Shown one piece after another: positions 27,233-37,500 of a stretch of DNA of 64,000 nt. Made by a program: the position numbers and the translations under genes. Every line of letters begins with the position of its first letter. Position 1 is the first letter of the stretch. The notes under the pieces were generated by a model that did no database searches, had not been told where the DNA came from, and saw nothing but the letters and a program-made list of their open reading frames with translations. Origin of the DNA: Stenotrophomonas lactitubi (lineage in GTDB: Bacteria; Pseudomonadota; Gammaproteobacteria; Xanthomonadales; Xanthomonadaceae); contig NZ_PHQX01000001.1 in assembly GCF_002803515.1 (NCBI RefSeq), forward strand, positions 1 through 64,000, in the 5' to 3' direction.

Positions 27233-29344
27233 CTACTTCAAGCCATCACTGACCGCCTTGGTCAGCGTGCCCTGCGCGTCGTCGCCGCTGAACTCCCAGA
27301 CAAACGCACCGCCCAGTCCCTGGGTCTTCACGTAGCCCATCTTGCGGGTGATGTTGGCCGGGGTATCGAAGCTCCACAGCGTGCTGCCGTTGTAGATCCA
27401 GGTGGCCCCGGCGGTATTGTCGGTATAGCCCTGCCACGCCAGGTTCTTCAGCACCTTCCAGTCTTCGATGCCGGCCTCGTAGGTGCCCGGTGCCGCACCG
27501 GTGGCGCTCTGGTACAGGCCGTTGTTGGCGTTGGTCACCCCGGTCCAGCCGCGCCCGTAATAGCCGATGCCCAGGTTGAGCTTGGCGGCGGGAACACCGC
27601 GGCTGATGAAGGCCTCGATGGCATCGTTGCTGTTGTACAGCTTCTGGTCGCCGGTGGACGGATCACTCGGCGAATCGAACAGCGCCGACTGGTGATTGGT
27701 CTTCGCATCCCACGCGCCGTGGAAGTCGTAGGTCATCACGTTGATGTAGTCCAGGTACGGGTGGTACGCGGCCGGATCGGTGACGCGGATCTTGTCGATG
27801 CCGGCGCCGACCGCCACCGTCAGCAGCAGGCCCGGACGCACCGCATCGAGCTGGCGACGGAACTCGGCCATCAGCGCGGTGAAGTTGGCATTGTCCTCGG
27901 GCGTGCCGCAGGCGATACCGCAGGCCACCGGGTATTCCCAGTCGATGTCGATACCGTCGAACACGCCCAGTGCTGCCCCCGGGCCACCGGCGCCGTCGGT
28001 CACCGGCAGGTTGCCCTTGATGTAGGCGTCGATGCACGAGGCGACGAAGGCCTGGCGGTTGGCCGGCTGCGCCGCGCTGGAGAAGCCGCGCGACCAGGTC
28101 CAGCCACCCAGCGAGATCAGCACCTTCATGCCCGGGTACTTGGCCTTGAGCTGCTTGAGCTGGTTCCAGTTGCCACGCAGCGGCTGGTCCCACGTATCGG
28201 CGCTGCCGCTCACGCTTTCGCCGGCACCGAAGGCCTTGCTGTAGTCGGCGAAGGCATCGCCACCGGCACCGCTGTTCGGGTCCGACGCCTGGGTGATGCC
28301 CACTTCGCAGCGGTTGTTGCGCACGTTGCCGAAGGCGTAGTTGATGTGGGTCAGGCGCGCGGCCGAACCGCTGCTGTCGATGTTCTTGACCCGGTAGTTG
28401 CGGCCATAGATGCCCCACTGGGTGAAGTAGCCGATGACCCGCTTGCCGGTGGTGCCACCGTCGCCGGCCAGGGTGCTGGCGGTCACCGCCGTGCCCTGTG
28501 CGGAGGCATTGCCGGCGTTGTCGCGGGCGCGCACGCGGTAGCTGTAGCTGGTGGAGGCGGTCAGCCCGCCATCGACATAGCTGGCGCTGGACGGTGAACC
28601 GACCAGGCTGCCGTTGCGGTACACGTCGTAGCCGGCCAGGCCGCTGCCTCCGGTGTTGTCGGTGGAGGGACTCCAGCTGAGCGCGATGCTGTTGGCGGTG
28701 CGGGTGCCCACGGCCAGGCCGCCGGGCACGCTGGGTGCGGTGGTATCGCCACTGGCCGCGTTGACGGTGATGGTGATGGTCGCGGTGCTGGCGGTGGCGT
28801 TGTTGTTGTCGGTGGCGACCGCGCGCAGGGTATGGCTGCCGGCGCTGGCGTTGGCCCAGCTGGCGCTGTACGGCGCGCTGGTGTCGACGCCCAGCGAACT
28901 GCCGTCGCGGAAGAACTCGACCTTGCTGACGCTGCCGTCCGCATCGCTGGCATTGGCGGTCACATTGACCGTGCTGCCGGCGCTGAAAGTGGCGCCGTTG
29001 GCCGGCGAGGTCAGGCTGACCACCGGCGGCTGGTTGGCGCCGCTGCCGTCGCAGGCGCCGAGGTTGGTGTAGTAGGGCGCCCCGGCCGGATGGTCCGGCG
29101 GTGCGTTCCAGATGTCCTGGTTCGCCCGGTAGAGGACGCCTCCTTTCTGCAGGGTATCGCCACTCCGGTAGATCTTGGCCTGGTCCCATTCGGCCACGCC
29201 GGCACAGCTGGCGGCCTGGGCCAGGCCGGGCAGGGCAACGGCCCCGGCGAGGGCCAGCAGCCAGGCCAGACGGCGCGGGCGACAGCGTTGAAGGGAAGGG
29301 TGGGCACTGCGTACATCGGCACTCTGCACAAGCGGGTCGTACAT
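27233..29344 (-). CDS. Secreted multidomain GH18 chitinase
   Basis: This encodes a 703-residue secreted chitinase that hydrolyses beta-1,4-GlcNAc polymers. Domains in order are a signal peptide with an unusually long N-terminal region (cleavage near residue 44, after GLAQA) and a chitin-binding module of the CBM5/12 type (CAGVAEWDQAKIYRSGD, about 46-98). Next come a bacterial Ig-like domain (about 103-195), a fibronectin type III domain (about 200-290) and a GH18 catalytic domain to the C terminus. The catalytic signature DGIDIDWEYP lies near residues 464-472, and MTYDFHGAW supplies the substrate-pocket residues. The start at 29344 is the only ATG in reach; a downstream GTG/TTG would shorten the leader. 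It probably leaves the cell by the xps system at 44.8-55.5 kb, which is inference. Confidence 0.94.
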   Translation of the reverse strand: MYDPLVQSADVRSAHPSLQRCRPRRLAWLLALAGAVALPGLAQAASCAGVAEWDQAKIYRSGDTLQKGGVLYRANQDIWNAPPDHPAGAPYYTNLGACDGSGANQPPVVSLTSPANGATFSAGSTVNVTANASDADGSVSKVEFFRDGSSLGVDTSAPYSASWANASAGSHTLRAVATDNNNATASTATITITVNAASGDTTAPSVPGGLAVGTRTANSIALSWSPSTDNTGGSGLAGYDVYRNGSLVGSPSSASYVDGGLTASTSYSYRVRARDNAGNASAQGTAVTASTLAGDGGTTGKRVIGYFTQWGIYGRNYRVKNIDSSGSAARLTHINYAFGNVRNNRCEVGITQASDPNSGAGGDAFADYSKAFGAGESVSGSADTWDQPLRGNWNQLKQLKAKYPGMKVLISLGGWTWSRGFSSAAQPANRQAFVASCIDAYIKGNLPVTDGAGGPGAALGVFDGIDIDWEYPVACGIACGTPEDNANFTALMAEFRRQLDAVRPGLLLTVAVGAGIDKIRVTDPAAYHPYLDYINVMTYDFHGAWDAKTNHQSALFDSPSDPSTGDQKLYNSNDAIEAFISRGVPAAKLNLGIGYYGRGWTGVTNANNGLYQSATGAAPGTYEAGIEDWKVLKNLAWQGYTDNTAGATWIYNGSTLWSFDTPANITRKMGYVKTQGLGGAFVWEFSGDDAQGTLTKAVSDGLK

Positions 29345-29627
29345 GGTGTGTCTCCGATCGATGGTTGGCGCACGGGCCACGACGGCGCCGCACGTAACGC
29401 AGGGTCCGGACATCGCCCGGGAAGGCGACGGAGGGGGCGGACGGAGGTACCTGGTGGGCCGGGGAGAGAGTCCGGCGCCAGGTAGGGACAACGTTGTCAT
29501 CAATTGCGTGGTCAATCCGTGAGCGAGCGCATGGTTCGGGGATTTGGGCGAGCGCGGCGCTGGCGCGCGGTCGGCAGCCATCGGCGGAGCCCCTTCGTGG
29601 TTGGCATCTAGAGCAGGTTCCGGGGTT
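29345..29627. other. Upstream region of the chitinase gene
   Basis: These 283 bases lie 5' of the chitinase start and end at repeat locus B. Open frames across it are composition artefacts. I found no strong sigma-70 promoter and no recognisable operator, and no RNA gene. Confidence 0.4.
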
Positions 29628-29629
29628 GG

Positions 29630-29731
29630 GCCGGGCGGGTGGGGTCACGCGGGGACGCCGTGAACCCATCCCTGGGGGCTTGGCCGCGGCATCCATGCCG
29701 CGGACACCCCGCCTGACCCCACCCACCCGGC
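29630..29731 (+). repeat. Structured element B1 (class 3 arms)
   Basis: Arms 29630-29654 and 29707-29731 pair over 25 bases with two mismatches. Their sequence (GCCGGGCGGGTGGGGTCACG...) is unlike the other five copies. The core is 52 bases and differs from that of A1 at two positions. It is followed by CCCCGACAG, comparable to the TTCGACAG after A1 and C1. Confidence 0.82.
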
Positions 29732-29782
29732 CCCCGACAGGTTCATGCGGGCGCCAGCCACGAAAGACGAACAAAAAATCAA

Positions 29783-29820
29783 AATCAAACGCCGATCGCT
29801 TCGCTCTCAGGCGTTTGATT
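29783..29820. repeat. Hairpin within locus B
   Basis: AATCAAACGCC at 29783-29793 is perfectly complementary to GGCGTTTGATT at 29810-29820. The surrounding bases are A-rich and far lower in GC than the flanks. It may be a relic terminator or another repeat type. Confidence 0.55.
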
Positions 29821-29829
29821 CCAGGCATT

Positions 29830-29914
29830 CCTTGGTTGCCGGCGAGCGGCCGGCACTACCGGAAGCATCCACGCATGGCGTGGATCTACCGTGTCGACCA
29901 AGGTCGACACCTAC
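29830..29914 (-). repeat. Three SMAG palindromes in locus B
   Basis: All three read GTAG-first on the minus strand: GTAGTGCCGGCCGCTCGCCG (about 29838-29859), the ATCCACGC class (29866-29889), and the GTGTCGACC class (29891-29914). The latter two are the same pair as in locus A at 13686-13730, but in reverse orientation. Confidence 0.78.
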
Positions 29915-29938
29915 CAACAGCAGCAGGAAACTGTCGAA

Positions 29939-30040
29939 GGCGGGGTGGGTCCGGTTGCGGGGGTGTCCGCGGCATGGATGCCGCGGCCAAGCCCCCAGGG
30001 ACGGGTTTACGGCGTCCCCCGCAACCGGACCCGCCCCGCC
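29939..30040 (-). repeat. Structured element B2 (class 1 arms)
   Basis: The arm at 29939-29963 has the same sequence as the A1 left arm. The other arm at 30016-30040 is complementary except for one G-T type pair. The 52-base core, read on the minus strand, is identical to that of C2, 26 kb away. CTGTCGAA precedes it. Confidence 0.85.
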
Positions 30041-30183
30041 ATCCCACGGAATGCCCGCTTTGGCTTTGGCCGTTGCCGTTGCCTGCGCTCTGGCCTCTGC
30101 GGGTGCCGGGCGCCGCCCGGCCGAAGCCTACCCCCGCTTCCGGTACAATGTCGGGCCCGTTTCCCAACTACGGTTCCCCGGAC

Positions 30184-33100
30184 ATGATGGTCCTCGAGGG
30201 CGCGCCCGCCCTGTCGCCGTTCCGCCGCGAACGTCTTGAATCCCGCCTGCAGTCCATCGCTCCCTCCCTGCGCATCAGCGGTGCCTGGCACGTCTACTTC
30301 GTGCAGGCCGAGGGCACTGCCGCCCCCGACGTCGATACCCTGTGCCGCATCCTGGAAGCCCGTCCGCAGTCCGAGGCGGTCGCTGACGGTGCGGTCAGCC
30401 GCATCGTGGTGCCGCGCCTGGGCACGCTGTCGCCGTGGTCGAGCAAGGCCAGCGAACTGGTCCGCGGTGCCGGCCAGCCGGTGAGCCGGGTCGAGCGTGG
30501 CCTGCGCATCGACGTACTGGGATGGCCGGCCGATGCCGCCGCCCAGCAGGCATTGATCAAGGTGCTGCACGACCCGATGACGCAGTCGGTGCTGGAGACC
30601 GTCGATCAGGGCCAGTCCCTGTTCTCGACCCCGGCCCGTGGCGAACTGGAGCGCGTGCCGGTGGACCAGCTGGAGGCCGCCAACCAGCGCCTCGGCCTGG
30701 CCATGGCGCAGGACGAGATCGACTACCTGCGCGAACGCTTCACCGCGCTGGGCCGGTCGCCGTCGGACGTGGAACTGATGATGTTCGCGCAGGCCAATTC
30801 CGAGCACTGCCGGCACAAGATCTTCAATGCCAGCTGGACCATCGACGGCCAGGAGCAGGACCGCTCGCTGTTCCGGATGATCAAGAACACCCACCAGCAG
30901 ACGCCGCAGCACACGCTCAGCGCGTACAGCGACAATGCGGCGGTGATCGAAGGCCACCCGGCCTCGCGCTATCGCCCGGACCCGGCCAGCGGCGAGTACC
31001 GCCGCGAACCGCAGGTGCCCAGCGCGTTCCAGATCAAGGTGGAAACGCACAACCACCCGACCGCGATCGCGCCGTTCCCGGGCGCGTCGACCGGCGCCGG
31101 TGGTGAAATCCGCGACGAAGGTGCAACCGGTCGTGGTGGCAAGCCGAAGGCTGGCCTGAGTGGTTTCTCGGTCTCGCACCTGCGCATTCCCGAGCTGCCG
31201 CAGCCGTGGGAAGCGCCGCGTGCGCTGAACCCGCGCATGGCGCCGGCGCTGGAAATCATGACCGACGGCCCGCTCGGCGGCGCTGCGTTCAACAATGAAT
31301 TCGGCCGCCCGGCCCTGCTCGGCTACTTCCGCAGCTTCGAACTGCCGGAAGGCGCCGACCTGGTACGCGCCTACGACAAGCCGATCATGCTGGCCGGTGG
31401 CCTCGGTGCCATCGACCGCGTGCAGGTCGACAAGATCCTGCTGCAGGACGGCGATGCCGTGATCGTGCTCGGCGGCCCGGCGATGCTGATCGGCCTCGGC
31501 GGCGGTGCCGCCAGTTCGGTCGCCTCCGGTGAAAGCGCCGAGGATCTGGACTTCGCCAGCGTGCAGCGCGACAACCCGGAAATGGAGCGTCGCTGCCAGG
31601 AGGTCATCGACCGCTGCGTGGCGATGGGTGCCAACAACCCGATCAAGTTCTTCCATGACGTCGGTGCAGGTGGCCTGTCCAACGCCATTCCCGAACTGCT
31701 GCACGATTCCGGCGTGGGCGGCATCATCGACCTGGGCAAGGTGCCCACCGACGATCCGTCGCTGTCGCCGATGCAGCTGTGGTGCAACGAGTCGCAGGAG
31801 CGCTACGTGCTCGGTGTGGCGCAGGAGCGCCTGGCCGAATTCGCGGCGCTGTGCGCGCGCGAGCGCTGCCCGTTCGCTGCGGTCGGTGTCGCCACCGCAG
31901 CCGAACACCTGGTGGTGGCCTATGGCGCCGTGCCGGGCAACATCCCGGCCGATGCGCCGATCGACCTGCCGATGGACGTGCTGTTCGGCAAGCCGCCGAA
32001 GATGCACCGCGATACCGCGCACCCGCCGGCACCGCGCTGGCCGGCGCTGAAGACCGGTGGCATGGATCTGCAGGAAGCCGGTCTGCGCGTGCTCGCGCAC
32101 CCGACCGTAGCCTCCAAGAACTTCCTGGTCACCATCGGCGACCGCAGTGTGGGCGGCCTGACCGCACGCGAGCAGATGGTCGGCCCGTGGCAGCTGCCGG
32201 TGGCCGACGTGGCGATCACCCTGGCCGACTTCGACGGCGTGGCCGGCGAGGCGATGGCACTGGGCGAACGCACGCCGCTGGCGCTGCTGGACGCGGCTGC
32301 TTCGGCCCGCATGGCCGTTGGCGAAGCACTGACCAACCTGTGCGCGGCCCCGGTCGATGCGCTGGATGAAATCAAGCTGTCGGCGAACTGGATGGCCGCG
32401 GCCGGCCACCCGGGCGAAGACGCGCTGCTGTACGACGCGGTGAAGGCGGTGGGCATGGAACTGTGCCCGCAGCTGGACATCAGCATCCCGGTGGGCAAGG
32501 ACTCGCTGTCGATGCAGGCGCAGTGGCACGACCAGGGCGAGGCGCACAAGAGCGTGTCGCCGGTGTCGCTGGTGATCACCGCGTTCGCGCCGGTGGCCGA
32601 TGCGCGTCAGCAGCTGACCCCGCTGCTGGACCGCGATATCGACAGCGAGCTGTGGTTGATCGGCCTCGGTGCCGGCAAGCAGCGCCTTGGCGGTTCGATC
32701 CTGGCCCAGGTGCACGCCGACCATGGCGACCTGCCGGCGTTCGCCGGTGCCGCCCCGGACCTGGACGACCCGCAGCGCCTGCGTGGCTTCTTCGAACTGA
32801 TCCGCGATGCACGCCAGGCCGGCCTGCTGCGCGCGTACCACGACCGCAGCGACGGTGGTGCGTTCGCCGCGCTGTGCGAAATGGCCTTCACCTCGCGCCT
32901 GGGCCTGGACATCACCCTCGACGCCTGGGGCGATGATCCGTTCCGCAGCCTGTTCAATGAAGAACTGGGCGCCGTTGTGCAGATCGCCCGCGAAGACCGC
33001 GCCGCGTTCGCCGACCTGGTCGAGCGCCACGCGCTGACCGAGTGCGCGCAGCGCATCGCCAAGCCGACCACCGCGCCGGTGGTGCGGGTGTCGCTGGGCG

Positions 33101-34068
33101 GTGACTCGCTGGCCGAATGGCGCTGGGAAGCGTTGTTCGACGCCTGGTGGTCGGTGACCCACGCCATGCAGAAGCGCCGCGACAATCCGGCCAACGCCGA
33201 TGCCGAGCGCGAGATCGCCCGCGCCTTCACCGCGCCGGGCCTGAAGCCGAAGTTGAGCTTCGATCCCAATGAGGATGTCGCCGCACCGTTCGTGCAGACC
33301 GGGGCGCGTCCGCGCGTTGCGATCCTGCGCGAACAGGGCGTCAACGGCCAGATTGAAATGGCCAACGCCTTCGAACGTGCCGGCTTCCGCGCATTCGACG
33401 TGCACATGAGCGACCTCATCGAAGGCCGCGTGGCGCTGCAGGACTTCACCGGCCTGGTCGCCTGCGGCGGCTTCAGCTACGGCGACGTGCTCGGTGCCGG
33501 CCGCGGCTGGGCGACCTCGATCCTCGAGCGCACTGCGCTGCGCGATGCCTTCGCCGCGTTCTTCGCGCGTGAGGACAGCTTCGCCCTGGGCGTGTGCAAC
33601 GGCTGCCAGATGATGAGCCAGCTGAAGGACATCATCCCCGGTGCCGAGCACTGGCCGCAGTTCCGCCGCAACGCCAGCGAGCAGTTCGAAGCCCGCACCG
33701 CGCTGCTGGAAGTGGTGGAGTCGCCGTCGATCCTGCTGCGTGGCATGGCCGGTTCGCGGCTGCCGGTGGCGGTGGCGCATGGCGAAGGCCAGGCGGTGTT
33801 CGACAACGCCGTCGACCAGGCCACAGCCCGTGTCGCGTTGCGCTACATCGACGGCAACGGCAACGTCGCCAGCCACTACCCGCTGAATCCGAACGGCTCG
33901 CCGGACGGCATCACCGGCCTGACCAGCACCGACGGCCGGGTGACCATCATGATGCCGCACCCGGAGCGCACCCCGCGCGCGCTCAACCTGAGCTGGGCCC
34001 CGTCCGAGTGGCAGGGCGATTCACCGTGGATGCGCATGTTCCGCAACGCACGGGTGTGGTGCGGCTGA
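30184..34068 (+). CDS. purL: Phosphoribosylformylglycinamidine synthase
   Basis: This encodes the 1294-residue large PurL (FGAR amidotransferase), which converts FGAR and glutamine to FGAM in purine synthesis; E. coli PurL has 1295 residues. The N-terminal substrate-adapter region is followed by two AIRS-like halves, with [20 protein letters not shown] carrying ATP and metal ligands and [20 protein letters not shown] in the second part. A class I glutaminase domain closes the protein, with [15 protein letters not shown] and the nucleophile Cys in [10 protein letters not shown] (about residue 1138). The start is ATG 30184 or the adjacent ATG 30187. A -10-like TACAAT at 30144-30149 lies just downstream of the REP hairpin of locus B. 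No purine riboswitch or PurR box was evident. Confidence 0.97.
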   Translation: MMVLEGAPALSPFRRERLESRLQSIAPSLRISGAWHVYFVQAEGTAAPDVDTLCRILEARPQSEAVADGAVSRIVVPRLGTLSPWSSKASELVRGAGQPVSRVERGLRIDVLGWPADAAAQQALIKVLHDPMTQSVLETVDQGQSLFSTPARGELERVPVDQLEAANQRLGLAMAQDEIDYLRERFTALGRSPSDVELMMFAQANSEHCRHKIFNASWTIDGQEQDRSLFRMIKNTHQQTPQHTLSAYSDNAAVIEGHPASRYRPDPASGEYRREPQVPSAFQIKVETHNHPTAIAPFPGASTGAGGEIRDEGATGRGGKPKAGLSGFSVSHLRIPELPQPWEAPRALNPRMAPALEIMTDGPLGGAAFNNEFGRPALLGYFRSFELPEGADLVRAYDKPIMLAGGLGAIDRVQVDKILLQDGDAVIVLGGPAMLIGLGGGAASSVASGESAEDLDFASVQRDNPEMERRCQEVIDRCVAMGANNPIKFFHDVGAGGLSNAIPELLHDSGVGGIIDLGKVPTDDPSLSPMQLWCNESQERYVLGVAQERLAEFAALCARERCPFAAVGVATAAEHLVVAYGAVPGNIPADAPIDLPMDVLFGKPPKMHRDTAHPPAPRWPALKTGGMDLQEAGLRVLAHPTVASKNFLVTIGDRSVGGLTAREQMVGPWQLPVADVAITLADFDGVAGEAMALGERTPLALLDAAASARMAVGEALTNLCAAPVDALDEIKLSANWMAAAGHPGEDALLYDAVKAVGMELCPQLDISIPVGKDSLSMQAQWHDQGEAHKSVSPVSLVITAFAPVADARQQLTPLLDRDIDSELWLIGLGAGKQRLGGSILAQVHADHGDLPAFAGAAPDLDDPQRLRGFFELIRDARQAGLLRAYHDRSDGGAFAALCEMAFTSRLGLDITLDAWGDDPFRSLFNEELGAVVQIAREDRAAFADLVERHALTECAQRIAKPTTAPVVRVSLGGDSLAEWRWEALFDAWWSVTHAMQKRRDNPANADAEREIARAFTAPGLKPKLSFDPNEDVAAPFVQTGARPRVAILREQGVNGQIEMANAFERAGFRAFDVHMSDLIEGRVALQDFTGLVACGGFSYGDVLGAGRGWATSILERTALRDAFAAFFAREDSFALGVCNGCQMMSQLKDIIPGAEHWPQFRRNASEQFEARTALLEVVESPSILLRGMAGSRLPVAVAHGEGQAVFDNAVDQATARVALRYIDGNGNVASHYPLNPNGSPDGITGLTSTDGRVTIMMPHPERTPRALNLSWAPSEWQGDSPWMRMFRNARVWCG

Positions 34069-34110
34069 TCGCACACGCGTTGCGCAGCTGACGATGCCAT
34101 CGCGTATGGA

Positions 34111-34144
34111 AACCCGCCGGGAAACCGGCGGGTTTTTCTTTTTG
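34111..34144 (+). terminator. Intrinsic terminator of purL
   Basis: AAACCCGCCGG and CCGGCGGGTTT form an 11-base-pair stem with a GAAA loop, followed by TTTCTTTTT. It stands 40 bases after the purL stop codon. Confidence 0.93.
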
Positions 34145-34507
34145 AATACGGAAACTCCTGTGCTGTCCATCAGTTACATACGGTTTCATATGTGAGGATT
34201 CCCTCACGCATGCCTAACAAAATACGTACATAAACAAGTGAAACAGTGAACTGCTTCACGGCAATGGCTTTTGCTGCGTCAAACTCTTGACGATTCGCAA
34301 AGATGCCGTTAACACTTGACCCCCGTTTCAAATCTGTTCATCCCGCAGTAACCGCACGGCGCACGCGCTCGGTTTTCTGTCCCTGCGCGCCGTTCGGCAA
34401 TACACCGCAGTAAATCACGCGAATAACGCCCCCAGGGGACGTTGAACCACGAAGGTTCGGCGGTGGCGTTGCTTTGCCCAAAACCAGTCCAATCAGGAGC
34501 CGTACCG
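34145..34507 (+). promoter_or_regulatory. AT-richer leader and promoter region of the autotransporter gene
   Basis: These 363 bases carry no gene. They are clearly lower in GC than the surroundings, especially at 34145-34330. A possible promoter is TTGACG at 34287-34292, 17 bases, then TAACAC at 34310-34315, which would give an mRNA leader of nearly 190 bases. ATGTGAGGATTCCCTCACGCAT at about 34191-34212 contains the inverted repeat GTGAGG/CCTCAC. A weak inverted repeat GTGAAACAGTGAA/CTGCTTCAC follows at about 34239-34259. The low GC makes it a plausible H-NS target, which is inference. Confidence 0.5.
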
Positions 34508-37500
34508 ATGAATCGGATTTATCGCAAGGTCTGGAACAAAGCATTGGGTCAGTTGGTGGTGGCCTCGGAACTGGCCTCTTCCAGCTCATCAGGCGGGGTC
34601 GTCGACCAGCGCCGCAGTGCGACGGATGCCGCGCCGGCACGACTGGCCGCAGCGTTGGCCTTGGCAATGGGACTGGGAATGACCGGCATCGTTTCGGCGC
34701 AGTCGGTCGAGATTGGCGGCAGCGCGAACTGCGTGGTGCTCAACAGCAAAGTGGTGGACAAGTGCGCGGTCGATGGCACTGCCAGCGCCAAGGGCAGCAA
34801 CGCGGTGGCGATCGGCGCGGGTACCAGCGCCACCGGTGCCAACAGCGTGGCGCTGGGCGCCGGTTCCAAGGCAGCTCGCGCCAACACCGTCTCTGTCGGT
34901 GATGCCGGCAAGGAACGGCAGGTGACCAACGTCGCCGCCGGTACCGCCGCCACCGATGCGGTGAACAAGGCGCAGCTGGATGCACAGGCACGCGCCACGC
35001 AGGCTGCGCTTGCGCAGGCGGCGGCCGAGGGCAGCCGCTATTTCAAGGCCGATGGCGCGGGTGACAACAGCGACGCGGCGAAGATCGAAGGCGAGGGCGC
35101 CATCGCGGTCGGCAGTGGCAGCCAGTCGCTGGCCAACGCCACCACTGCGGTCGGCACCCAGGCGATTGCTGCGGGCGTCGGGGCCAGTGCCTTCGGCCAG
35201 AACGCGCTCGCCTTCGGTGATGCCAGCGTGGTGGTCGGGCAGAGCGCGGCGGCATTCGGCCTGGGCGATACCGCCGTCGGTGCCCATGCCGTGGCCGCCA
35301 GCGAGAACGGCGCAGCCACCGCACTGGGTGCACTGTCCGAAGCCAGCGCCGATGGCGCCACGGCAGTGGGTGCAGGCGCAGTGGCCATGGGCCCGGGCAG
35401 CACCTCGCTGGGCCGCGGTGCAACTGCCGCCAACGAAGCCTCCATTGCCGTCGGTGCGTTCAGCACGGCGGCGGGCGAGTACAGCACCGCGCTGGGTTCC
35501 AACTCGGCCGCCGTGGCCACCGGCAGCGTGGCATTGGGCGCCGGCTCGCTGGCCGATCGCGTGGATACCGTTTCGGTGGGTGCGGTCGACTACGGCCTGA
35601 CCCGGCAGATCACCAGTGTTGCCGCAGGTACCGAAGATACCGATGCGGTCAACGTCGGCCAGTTGAAGGGTGTGGCGGCAGTAGCCGATACCACCGCCAA
35701 GCGCTTCCAGGCCACCGGCAGCAGCAACAGCGATGCTGGCGCATTGGCCGAGGGAGATGACGCGCTCGCCGCTGGCGAAGCCGCCAATGCAATCGGCAAC
35801 GGCACAACCGCCGTCGGTGCAGGTGCGACCGCTGTCGCGCAGAGCGCCACTGCAGTCGGCAACAACGCGCTGGCCTCGGGCCAGAACAGTGCGGCCTTCG
35901 GCAACAACGCGCAGGCAGTCGGTCCGGGCAGCGTCGCCGTCGGCGGTGCTGCGGTGGATGCTGATGGCAATCCGCTGATCACCAGTGGTGGCGTGCCGGT
36001 AGAGACCGGCGCCACCAGTGCCGGGGTCGGTGGTACCGCTGTCGGCGCCAGCGCCGATGCCGGCGGTTTCGCCGCCTCGGCGTACGGCGTGGGTGCCTAC
36101 GCGGCAGGTGTGCAGTCGTCGGCGTTCGGCGCGGTCTCCAATGCCATCGGCGATTACTCAACGGCCGTCGGTACGCAGAGCAACGCTACCGGTACCAGCA
36201 GCGTGGCCATCGGTGGACCGGCCGATCTGATTCCGGGCCTGGGCTTCTTCGTGCAGACCCAGGCCAGTGGCGAAGCGGCCACGGCCGTCGGTGCCGGCGC
36301 GATTGCCAGCGGTGACCATGCCGTGGCCAACGGCAGCCTGACCGAGGCCTCCGGCACCGATTCGGTCGCAGTGGGCTACTTCGCCTACGCACCGGGCGAG
36401 AACGCCAGCGCACTGGGGGCGCAGACCTGGGCCAGTGGCGCGCAGAGCACCGCCGTCGGCTACTACGCCACTGCGCGGGGTGCCAACAGCGTTGCACTGG
36501 GTGCGAATTCCGAAGCGGTGCGCGCCAACAGCGTGGCCGTGGGCAGTGCCGGCAACGAGCGGCAGATCACCAGCGTGGCGGCCGGCAGCGAAGCCACCGA
36601 TGCAGTGAACAAGGCACAGCTGGACGCCGTGGCCAGCACCGCCGACACCACCGCGCGCTTCTTCCAGGCGCAGCCGGAGAGCGGCAGCGATGCCGGTGCC
36701 TATGCAGAAGGCGAGGGTGCCGTAGCGGCGGGTTCGGCCAGCAACGCCATCGGTGCCGGCGCGCTGGCGCAGGGCGCAGGCGCTGCGGCCATCGGCGCCG
36801 ACAGCGTGGCCCTGGGTCGCAATACCTTCGCCGACGGTGACGGTGCAGTGGCCGTGGGTGGCCTCGGCCAGGCGTACGACGAATACAACCAGCCCCTGCT
36901 GGATGACCAGGGCAATCCGGTGCAGATCGGCACCACCGCTTCGGCCGGTTCCACCGCCGTCGGCAATGCCGCGCAGGCGACCGGTGCCAGCAGCAGCGCC
37001 TTCGGCAATGCTGCACAGGCCACCGGCGACAACAGCTTCGCGGCAGGCGGCAAGTCGCGCGCTACCGGCAGCTATGCCGTCGCCATCGGTGACAGCGCCT
37101 TTGCCAAGTCCGACGACAGCACCGCCGTGGGTGGTTACAGCACCGCCAGCGAGGAGGGCGCCACCGCTTTTGGCGCCGGTGCCTGGGCCACCGGCCGCAA
37201 TGCTTCGGCGTTCGGTCCGGCGGCATGGGCCAGCGCCAACGGTGCCACCTCCATCGGCTACAACAGCTGGGCCAACGGCATCAGTTCCACCGCTGTCGGC
37301 CGCGGCGCCTTCAGCTACGGCGACAACAGTGTTGCGCTGGGCTTCCAGGCGTTGGGCAACAGCATCAACAGCATCGCCATCGGCACCAACACGGTGGCTG
37401 GCGGTGAAAGTGCGATCGCCCTGGGCGCGGGCAGCGCGGCCAGTGGCAACAACGCGGTTGCGCTGGGTGCCGGTTCGGTGGCCAGCCGTGACCGCAGCGT

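Larger units (their letters stand above)
29628..30122. repeat. Composite intergenic repeat locus B
   Basis: This lies between the divergent chitinase and purL genes. It contains structured element B1 (29630-29731, plus), a hairpin at 29783-29820, SMAG palindromes at about 29830-29914, structured element B2 (29939-30040, minus), a GGCTTTG/GTTGCC-rich linker, and the REP hairpin GTGCCGGGCGCCGCCCGGCC at 30103-30122. The left side lacks the linker and REP seen in loci A and C, so B1 looks like a differently built or truncated half. Confidence 0.85.

Noticed and set aside
29783..29820. tRNA or small RNA gene in the A-rich part of locus B
   Set aside because: Only one simple hairpin is present and no cloverleaf arms or T-loop consensus could be found.
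30123..30183. Purine riboswitch or PurR operator before purL
   Set aside because: The 61-base leader is too short for an aptamer and shows no PurR-like palindrome.
30007..33960. A 1317-codon open frame antisense to purL
   Set aside because: High GC with strong third-position bias keeps the antisense frame open; PurL is unmistakable on the plus strand.
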